A stretch of 6,515 bases of DNA, taken from positions 1-6,515 of the forward strand of contig SCUR01000097.1 of assembly GCA_004297235.1 (NCBI GenBank), in the 5' to 3' direction. Positions 1 through 5,700 of the stretch are shown piece after piece. The translations under genes and the position numbers were made by a program. The notes under the pieces are model-generated. The model was not told where the DNA came from and made no database searches. It saw nothing but the letters and a program-made list of their open reading frames with translations. The stretch is from Candidatus Manganitrophaceae bacterium (GTDB lineage: Bacteria; Nitrospirota; Nitrospiria; SBBL01; Manganitrophaceae). Each line of letters starts with the position of its first letter. The stretch's first letter is position 1.

Positions 1-12
1 AAGCCCCACCGC

Positions 13-34
13 GGGGCCGTCTTGCAACGGCCCC
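13..34. repeat. GC hairpin, 8-bp perfect stem
   Basis: Positions 13-20 (GGGGCCGT) pair with 27-34 (ACGGCCCC) around a six-base loop. No T-run follows on either strand, so a classic intrinsic terminator is not supported. It is the first member of the hairpin cluster in this region. Confidence 0.7.
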
Positions 35-51
35 TTCGGATTCCCCGTGCA

Positions 52-72
52 GCAAGGGGGAGCCCCCCTTGC
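52..72. repeat. GC hairpin, 9-bp perfect stem
   Basis: GCAAGGGGG (52-60) pairs perfectly with CCCCCTTGC (64-72) across a three-base loop. This is one of the tightest hairpins in the window. No T-tract follows, so it looks like a palindromic repeat unit more than an intrinsic terminator. Confidence 0.75.
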
Positions 73-81
73 CACCCCCAC

Positions 82-142
82 GGTCACAACTCGCACAACG
101 CGCGGGAGAGCACCGCGGATTGTGCTTCAGACACTCGTGACC
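82..142. repeat. Nested imperfect inverted repeat
   Basis: Three nested complementary pairs are visible: GGTCAC (82-87) with GTGACC (137-142), GCACAA (93-98) with TTGTGC (120-125), and CGCGG (101-105) with CCGCG (113-117), separated by internal loops. Together they could fold into one long imperfect stem. I checked for integron attC-like core sites and did not find a convincing pair. A structured RNA or a degenerate palindromic repeat are both possible. Confidence 0.5.
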
Positions 143-173
143 TGATTTGGTAGATGAAACGATTTGATTTGTA

Positions 174-243
174 GTGGGCTGCTGCGCTCCTCGCTCCACC
201 CATCCCCCAGTGGGTCCCTTGCGCTGCGGGCACAGCAGCCCAC
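174..243. repeat. 70-bp element with 11-bp terminal inverted repeats
   Basis: GTGGGCTGCTG (174-184) is the exact reverse complement of CAGCAGCCCAC (233-243). A smaller inner inverted repeat, ACCCA (198-202) with TGGGT (211-215), sits inside. The compact size, perfect ends and lack of coding content fit a REP- or MITE-like non-autonomous element. No target-site duplication is obvious at the ends, and there is no nearby transposase, so mobility is inferred from form only. Confidence 0.6.
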
Positions 244-320
244 AGAGTCCTCTATTTATAAAAAGCAAAAACAAAAGAGACAGAGCGAAGAGCAAAAGCG
301 AAGAGCCTGCGCGCTTCGAC

Positions 321-380
321 GGAGGCTTCCTTGACCACCAAGCATCCCTGCGTTCCTTCTGTCAGACGCGTAAGCCTCCG
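321..380. repeat. Inverted repeat, 9-bp arms, 42-nt loop
   Basis: CGGAGGCTT (321-329) is the exact reverse complement of AAGCCTCCG (372-380). The enclosed 42 bases show no strong inner pairing. The flanking purine-rich stretch at about 260-310 (repeats of the type GCGAAGAGC) makes this section look different from the G/C-run hairpins on either side. Its function is unknown. Confidence 0.5.
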
Positions 381-455
381 CTTCAGGTCGTAGCCTGTTT
401 GAGGGGTAGCCGCGCTGTACTTGCGCGGATGCGCCGAGTTCGACCGTAAGGGGGT

Positions 456-601
456 CCAAGGGGGCGCAGCCCCCTGGTGTCCCTTGGGAAGGCCGCCTGT
501 ACCCGGAGGGTGAAGGGGGTTGGGCAAGCAACCCCCGCGGTGGGGGGTGGGGTGAAACCCCACGACTTTAGTCTCCGCGGTGGGGTTTGGGGCAACGCCC
601 C
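456..601. repeat. Cluster of four G-run/C-run hairpins
   Basis: Four consecutive hairpins lie within 146 bp: 456-464/470-477 (one bulged A), 515-521/530-536 (7-bp stem), 547-553/557-563 (7-bp stem, GAA loop) and 589-593/597-601 (5-bp stem, AAC loop). The 11-mer CCGCGGTGGGG occurs twice here, at 535-545 and 575-585, exactly 40 bp apart, and once inverted at 4-14. The repeated word joining the hairpins suggests a modular repeat family that has expanded locally. Confidence 0.65.
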
Positions 602-662
602 ATTCGAGTGGACATTTAACGATCGAAAGAAAGAGAAAAGGCTTCGCCCCCTCACCCCAACC

Positions 663-692
663 CTCTCCCACCTCGCGAGGGAAGAGGGAGAG
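663..692. repeat. REP-like palindrome downstream of cytochrome gene
   Basis: CTCTCCC (663-669) pairs with GGGAGAG (686-692), and the space between contains a perfect 10-bp palindrome, CCTCGCGAGG (671-680). It begins about 28 bp beyond the stop codon of the minus-strand cytochrome gene. It could protect the mRNA 3' end or aid termination, as REP elements do. On the minus strand no U-rich tail follows the stem, so a textbook rho-independent terminator is not supported. Confidence 0.55.
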
Positions 693-719
693 AGAGGGGA
701 AGGGCGGGCTCGGTCTGTT

Positions 720-2279
720 TTATTCTTCGACTTTGAAGAGCACCAGGTTATTCAGAAAAGCGATCAGCCCCTGTTGATCTTGCGTCGATAGCGCGACAAA
801 AGCCTCTTTGGAAGCCTGCGCCTCCCCGCCATGTTCGAGGATCGCCTCCGTCAGCGTGGTGGCCCGTCCGTCATGAAGATAGGGGGCCGTGGAGCCGACC
901 CCCCAGAGGTTCTCCGTCAAAAAGACCGAGGCGCCGGTTCCGGCCTCATCGATTTTTTCCGCCAGCCCCGGCCCCATGTCGTGGCGCTTCAGGTCTCCGA
1001 AGAGGCGAACGATGGCGCGCCCATTCAGATCGCGCTCAAAGGCGCCGAGGCGGAAGATCAGCCGGCCGGCCGCATCCCGAATTTGGTTCTCGGGCTGGTC
1101 GCGGGTGAGGTCAAAACTGATCGGAAAGTTCGGATCGACCCCGCGGGAGGCCGGATCTTGTCCGCCGGGGAAAGAGACATCGCGATAGTTCGGATTGCGG
1201 CTCGGCTCTCGGAAGATCGGATTGTGGACGGTGAGCCTCGGGGTATGGCAGGTGTCGCAGCCGGCTTTTTGAAAGACGAGCCCGCCCCGGTAGATCGCGT
1301 CGATCTCGGCCCGGGGCAGCGCCGGAATCAGCTTCAAGGCGGCCAGCTCCGTCCGGGTGGTCGGCCGCGGTTGCGCGGCGTTGTAAACGGCGAGCGCGGT
1401 GATATCCCCGATCGTCAATTCATCGGCCACCCCGTCGCCGTCTCCATCGACCCCGTCGCCGACCAACTCGACCGCCTGCATCCCAAGCTCGTTGTGCGAG
1501 GCCCCTCGATTGAAGGAGCGAATGGTCGGCTCGCTCCCTTTCCACTGGAAAGGACGGACGATGAGATCTTCAGCGACCCCTTTGACCGCAGCGGTATCGA
1601 TCGAGCCGTCGCTGTGGGCCGTAATCAAGCCGAAATCGACCCCTTTGGAATCGAGTTTCAAGGTGATGTCTTTCCCGGAGAGCCGCGCCCGGGCGATCGC
1701 CGTCCGCCGGGTGGCAAAGAGCTCTTCGGTCATCTCTTCGGCCAGCCGCTGAACGGCGCCCATCCCGAAAAGGTGAGGGGCGTTGCGGTGGATGAACGAA
1801 TTCAGATTTGCGCTGTGCAACGGATCCCGAACCACGTTCGCGGAGAACCCCCCCGCGCCATCTTCCGCCGGTCTTCCATGGCATTCGGTGCACGCCTGGG
1901 CGTTCGGTCCCGTGGCCCGAGAAGGGGTGTGCGCCGCCCATTCACCGGAGCCGGTCAGGTCGGCCCGCGGGACCCGGGTAAACCGCTGGCCGTCGCCCAC
2001 GTAAGCCCCCACGCCGTCGAGCATATTAAAGGACGTTGCAAACAGGGCGTCGCCGAGCTCAAAAGCCTCCTCGAAGGCCTTCGCCGATTGGCCTTGCTGA
2101 ACCCGGGTCACCAGCTCGACTTGATCGGCGTGCACCGCCTGGGATGGGTGCAGCGTCCCCACCGCCCCGGGATCGGTTACGATCGCCCCCCCTGTGAGGC
2201 TGCTTGCAAAAACCAAGAAAACGGCCAGAGCCACTTTCCCGGCGATGCCGCGGGATGTTAAGACGAGAAGATTTTTCAT
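720..2279 (-). CDS. Exported di-heme cytochrome, DUF1111 / di-heme oxidoreductase family
   Basis: A complete 519-residue protein. An N-terminal signal sequence has Lys2 and Arg10, then a hydrophobic core at about 16-29, so the product should be Sec-exported with hemes attached outside the cytoplasmic membrane. Two CxxCH c-type heme sites are visible: CTECH (130-134) and CDTCH (341-345). The C-terminal block, HDMGPGL (433-439), then LWGVGSTAPYLHDGRATTL (458-476) and an HGGEA motif (483-487), is typical of the DUF1111 group related to MauG and cytochrome c peroxidases. Met435 is a plausible axial ligand of one heme (inference). An Asp/Gly-rich loop at 275-287 (D278, D280, D282, D286) resembles a calcium-binding loop. 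Length is usual for the family. The start is backed by AAGGAGG four bases upstream. The substrate is unknown; peroxidase or another oxidoreductase role is possible. The neighbour is divergent, so it appears monocistronic at its 5' end. Confidence 0.9.
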   Translation of the reverse strand: MKNLLVLTSRGIAGKVALAVFLVFASSLTGGAIVTDPGAVGTLHPSQAVHADQVELVTRVQQGQSAKAFEEAFELGDALFATSFNMLDGVGAYVGDGQRFTRVPRADLTGSGEWAAHTPSRATGPNAQACTECHGRPAEDGAGGFSANVVRDPLHSANLNSFIHRNAPHLFGMGAVQRLAEEMTEELFATRRTAIARARLSGKDITLKLDSKGVDFGLITAHSDGSIDTAAVKGVAEDLIVRPFQWKGSEPTIRSFNRGASHNELGMQAVELVGDGVDGDGDGVADELTIGDITALAVYNAAQPRPTTRTELAALKLIPALPRAEIDAIYRGGLVFQKAGCDTCHTPRLTVHNPIFREPSRNPNYRDVSFPGGQDPASRGVDPNFPISFDLTRDQPENQIRDAAGRLIFRLGAFERDLNGRAIVRLFGDLKRHDMGPGLAEKIDEAGTGASVFLTENLWGVGSTAPYLHDGRATTLTEAILEHGGEAQASKEAFVALSTQDQQGLIAFLNNLVLFKVEE

Positions 2280-2283
2280 CGAT

Positions 2284-2290
2284 CCTCCTT
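2284..2290 (-). promoter_or_regulatory. Ribosome binding site of the di-heme cytochrome gene
   Basis: On the minus strand AAGGAGG stands four bases before the ATG at 2279-2277. This strong Shine-Dalgarno match fixes the start codon. It contrasts with the lipoprotein gene, where no such site is visible. Confidence 0.85.
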
Positions 2291-2398
2291 CATCAAACGA
2301 AGCTTTATTTGATTAACCGGCCAGCGATGAGATGGGGTCAAGTGAAATGATGTATCCAGGGCGAACGTAACCCAATTAGGGATGGACAATCAATTAAA

Positions 2399-2410
2399 TA
2401 TTTATAAATA
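2399..2410. promoter_or_regulatory. 12-bp AT palindrome, possible operator
   Basis: TATTTATAAATA is identical to its reverse complement and sits in the AT-rich part of the divergent spacer, about 120 bp upstream of the cytochrome start. A dimeric regulator could bind here, but short palindromes arise easily in AT-rich DNA, so this is only a candidate. Confidence 0.25.
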
Positions 2411-2438
2411 AAAGAAATAATCTAGATAAAATATTAAT

Positions 2439-2464
2439 CGGCGGTGAGGACGGTTCGTCCGCCG
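2439..2464. repeat. Bulged GC hairpin in the divergent spacer
   Basis: CGGC (2439-2442) pairs with GCCG (2461-2464) and GGAC (2448-2451) with GTCC (2457-2460). A five-base bulge lies on the left arm and the loop has five bases. An alternative stem, CCGT (2462-2465) with ACGG (2470-2473), would compete with it. Role unknown. Confidence 0.45.
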
Positions 2465-2483
2465 TTCTGACGGAGAGAGGGTG

Positions 2484-2500
2484 GATCCGTTTTTCGGATC
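2484..2500. repeat. Hairpin GATCCG-TTTTT-CGGATC
   Basis: A perfect 6-bp stem, 2484-2489 with 2495-2500, closes a loop of five T (five A on the other strand). No T-tract follows on the plus strand, and it sits upstream of the candidate plus-strand promoter, so it is not a terminator for either gene in their orientations. It could be an operator-like site or part of a minus-strand leader. Confidence 0.45.
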
Positions 2501-2532
2501 ATTGGTCCGCTTGCGAGCCGCGATTTTTTATG

Positions 2533-2560
2533 TTGACACCTCCTTCGGCCGAAAGATAAA
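2533..2560 (+). promoter_or_regulatory. Candidate sigma70 promoter for the lipoprotein gene
   Basis: A perfect -35 hexamer TTGACA (2533-2538) is followed after 16 bases by GATAAA (2555-2560), four of six matches to TATAAT. Transcription would begin near 2567, leaving a leader of about 190-215 nt before the likely start codon. This is the best sigma70-type match I saw in the spacer. Confidence 0.5.
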
Positions 2561-2780
2561 CTGTAAACTCTTTTTCAATCCACCGGATTCCTAGGAAATG
2601 ATGCAAAGCCAAGCGATGATCTTCTCCTCCACCGCCGTTCCTATCTCTTTCTTCACGCCGCCGGCGCCGCTCTCGGCCCGGTCGTTCCTCCTGGGTTGGA
2701 CACCGAAAGGATAAATTGAGGGACCGCTCTTCGGATCGGTTCCCCTGTACGTGATTTCTATGTTGTCGAAATTGTCTCCC

Positions 2781-5700
2781 ATGGTTCACCCGTTTGGCCG
2801 TTTCGTCCTCCTCCTGATCCTGTTTAGCCTTGCCGGATGCGGCGGGGGCGACTCGAAGGACGCGTCCTCGACGGGCGGCCCGACGCCGAAGTTCTCTCTC
2901 CCGCTCCCCAAAGGGATCTTGGCTCCGCTGCCCGACTCCGATCTGATCCTCACCGCTCGGGCCGTCATCGATCCGGGGACGCCCGGCGCCCGGACCGTCG
3001 ATCTGACGGTGGATCTTGCGGCGGGGCAGGTCACCGGCGTCATCGAAGGGGTTCCGGCCGGACCGCATACCGTCGAGATTCAATACTTCATGAACCAGGT
3101 CCAGGTGGCGACCGTCACCCTGAATGCCGACGTCGTTCCCGGACGGAACAACCCCCTCGAAATCGCCCCGGCGCTCATTCATTATGTTGAGACGGTCTCG
3201 GATGCCCTCTTCGTCGCCGATGCCGCCGATCCGTCGATCAAGATCTTTGATCGCTATTCGGATCTTCCGGGCGGTCCGGTTGCGGCGAATCCGACCCGTC
3301 TTCTTAAAGGGGCGCAGACCGGAATCTCCCTCACCTCCGCGGGAAGTCTCTTCGTCGATCCGCTCGGCGGGGGGCTTTACCTCGCCGATACTCAGTCCAA
3401 TTCGGTCGCCGTTTGGAGCCGTGCCGCCGCCGTCGACGGCGACGCCCCGCCCGATCGGGTGTTGGAGGGAGCGGCGACCCGGCTGCTCGAACCGACCGGC
3501 CTCGCGGTTGACCCGTTCCGCGGCCGCCTCTATGCCGTCAACCGAAGCGGAGAGATCCTCATCTGGCCGGAGACCCCCTCGCTGACCGGGCCGGTCTCCC
3601 CCGCCGCGGTGATCGCCGGGTCTCTCACCGGCCTGGTCAACGGAAACCATCCGATCTCCCTCGATATAAAACGCGATCTTCTCTATGTGGCGAACGGCGC
3701 GGAGATCCGCGTCTTCGAAAAGCTCAGCCGCGTCACGGGAGAACGAGACCTGGCGCCGGTTCGGACGATCCGGATTACAGGGACGGTTCTCTCGCAGGCG
3801 GCGCTTGCGTTCGATCCCGCGCGAGACCTTCTCTATGTCTCCTCGCGGGATTCGAACGGGACGATCTACCGGTTGGCCGGAGGTTCGTCGGCCTCGGGAG
3901 AGGTCGTCCCCGCCGCGGCGCTGTCCGGCGCCGAGACCGGTCTGAACCAGGCTTCGGTGCTCGCCCTGGCCGGGGATGTCTTGATGGCTGTGAACTTGGG
4001 GGGGACCGAAATCCGCGTGTGGCATCAGGCCGATCAGAAGGAGGGGGCCGCCTCGCCGACGCAGATCCTGGAGGGGGCTTCTCCCGCCGCTCTCTTTTAC
4101 GTGGCGACGCAGAACGGGGCGCGGGATCAGGCGCAGGCTGCGCTGACTGTGGAGAAATCCGGGAACGGCCATGGCAGCGTGGTCAGCGATCTTCCCGGAA
4201 TCAACTGCGGCACCACCTGCTCCGCATTTTTTGCGGTGGGGGAGACGGTAACGCTGACGGCGGTTGCCGAGGGCGGTTCCACTTTCTTCGGGTGGGGAGG
4301 CGCTTGCAGCGGAACGGACCGATGCGTGGTCACAATGGATACTGCGAAGTCCGTGACGGCGATCTTCAATGATACGCAGGGGCCGACAGCGCCAACCGGC
4401 CTGACGGCCGCCGCGACCGGCGCCAGTCAGATTAATCTAACCTGGACTGCTTCGTTGGATAACGGCGGGGTTGTTAATTATTTGGTAGAGCGGTGTCAGG
4501 GAATAAGCTGCACCGACTTCGCCCAGATCGCCACATCAGCTGCAGCTGCCTACAACGACTCGGGCCTGCTTCCTTCCACCGGCTATCGGTATCGAGTGCG
4601 GGCAACAGATGCGGCCGGAAACCTAAGCGGCTACTCCTCTGTGGCCGGTGCAACCACTGCGGCCCATCCCGTTCTTACGGTCATCAAGTCGGGAACCGGT
4701 CTTGGGACGGTCACCTCTTCTCCGGCGGGAATCAACTGTGGATCAACCTGTTCCGCTTCCTTTGCCTCCGGCACTTCGATCACCCTTACTGCTACGGCGA
4801 CGGCCGGTTCTGCCGTTGCAGGCTTCAGCGGCGGATGTGTCGCTACAGCAACAACCTGCACGTTCACGATTACAACAGATGCAACCGTCACCGTCACGTT
4901 CAATGACACGCAGTCGCCGACTGTGCCGACAGGGTTGACGGCCACTACAGCCGCTGGCCCTGCAGGTGGTGGCCAGATCAATCTCTCCTGGACTGCTTCA
5001 ACGGATAATGTTGGGGTTGCCAATTACCAGTTACAGCGATGTCAGGGAACAACTTGTAATAATTTTACCCAGATTGCCACACCCACTGGTACCAGCTTTA
5101 ACAATACCGGATTAACGAATGGAACCTCATACCGCTATCGAGTGCGAGCCGTCGATGCGTCAGGAAGGTTAAGCTCTTTTTCGAATGTTGCAACGGCTAC
5201 AACACTGGATACCGCTGCCCCAACGGCGCCAACAAGTCTGACTGCGACGCCGGCGAGTGGCACTCAAATCAATCTCTCTTGGACCGCCTCAACGGACAAT
5301 GTTGGAGTCAGCGGCTATTGGATCGAGCGTTGCGAGGGAGCAGGGTGCGCTAACTTTGCCCGAGTCACCACATCTTTGGTGACCGTGACCAGCTTCAATA
5401 ATAGTGGGCTCGCTGAGAACACCAACTATAGTTATCGAGTACAGGCGACTGACGCGGCGGGAAATCTAAGTGCTTATTCTACGGTCGTCAGTGAAACAAC
5501 GCTTGATGTGACAGCCCCGACGATCTCTAGTGTGGCCTCCGGCAATATCACTGGGACCGGTGCGACCATTACTTGGACAACCAATGAAGCCTCCGATTCT
5601 CAGGTCGAGTACGGACCCACCACCGCTTATGGAAGCAGCACCACATTGAACGCGGCTTTAGTCACAGGCCACAGTGTGTCCCTCTCGGGGCTTTCGTCCC

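Larger units (their letters stand above)
1..719. other. Gene-free, hairpin-dense region
   Basis: No credible coding sequence is visible. Open frames in this block are rich in Gly/Pro/Arg from G- and C-runs, change character abruptly and match no family I know. The block is instead packed with inverted repeats, roughly one per 60 bp: arms 13-20/27-34, 52-60/64-72, a nested set within 82-142, 174-184/233-243, 321-329/372-380, 410-415/423-428, 456-464/470-477 (one bulged A), 515-521/530-536, 547-553/557-563, 589-593/597-601 and 663-669/686-692. Several have tight three-base loops. Such clusters fit REP-like or other non-autonomous palindromic repeats piled up between genes. What lies to the left of the window is unknown, so some early hairpins could also belong to the 3' end of an unseen neighbour. 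Confidence 0.75.
2280..2780. other. Divergent intergenic control region
   Basis: About 500 bp separate the two start codons. Next to the cytochrome gene lies an AT-rich block (about 2380-2436) that includes the perfect 12-bp palindrome TATTTATAAATA (2399-2410) and TCTAGA. Two GC hairpins follow (2439-2464 and 2484-2500), then a promoter candidate facing the lipoprotein gene (2533-2560), then a leader of about 200 bp. I found no convincing promoter for the minus-strand gene; only weak matches occur in the AT-rich block. No riboswitch or tRNA could be recognised. Confidence 0.6.

Noticed and set aside
82..142. Integron attC site
   Set aside because: A nested imperfect stem exists, but no matching RYYYAAC/GTTRRRY core pair was found and there is no integrase or cassette gene in view.
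252..671. 139-codon minus-strand frame across the hairpin block
   Set aside because: It is built from translated G/C runs and palindromes, has no ribosome binding site that I can see, and overlaps other equally open frames.
663..692. Rho-independent terminator of the cytochrome gene
   Set aside because: The stem is good, but no U-tract follows it on the minus strand, so it is listed as a REP-like palindrome instead.
831..2261. 476-codon open frame on the plus strand, antisense to the cytochrome gene
   Set aside because: The minus strand has two CxxCH motifs, a signal peptide, a strong ribosome binding site and family motifs. The antisense product shows nothing recognisable.
2590..2640. Resemblance to a c-di-GMP (GEMM) riboswitch core, GGAAATGATGCAAAGCCA
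   Set aside because: Only the short GCAAAGCC-type piece fits. The expected paired stems, tetraloop receptor and second conserved half are not visible downstream.
2598..2714. 38-codon plus-strand open frame in the lipoprotein leader, ending in TAA in the same frame as the main gene
   Set aside because: It could be a leader peptide, but AGGA directly abuts the ATG with no room for spacing, and the sequence is not signal-like or regulatory-looking. Chance is the simpler explanation.
2591..2782. 63-codon minus-strand frame starting over the lipoprotein start codon
   Set aside because: It has a less biased composition than other shadows, but no family resemblance and no good ribosome binding site, and it lies across the leader of the divergent gene. 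Not enough support to call it.
2499..4172. 557-codon open frame on the minus strand, antisense to the lipoprotein gene
   Set aside because: Its product is Arg/Gly/Asp-rich and resembles no family, while the opposite strand encodes a clear lipobox and six propeller blades. High GC in third positions makes long antisense frames common.
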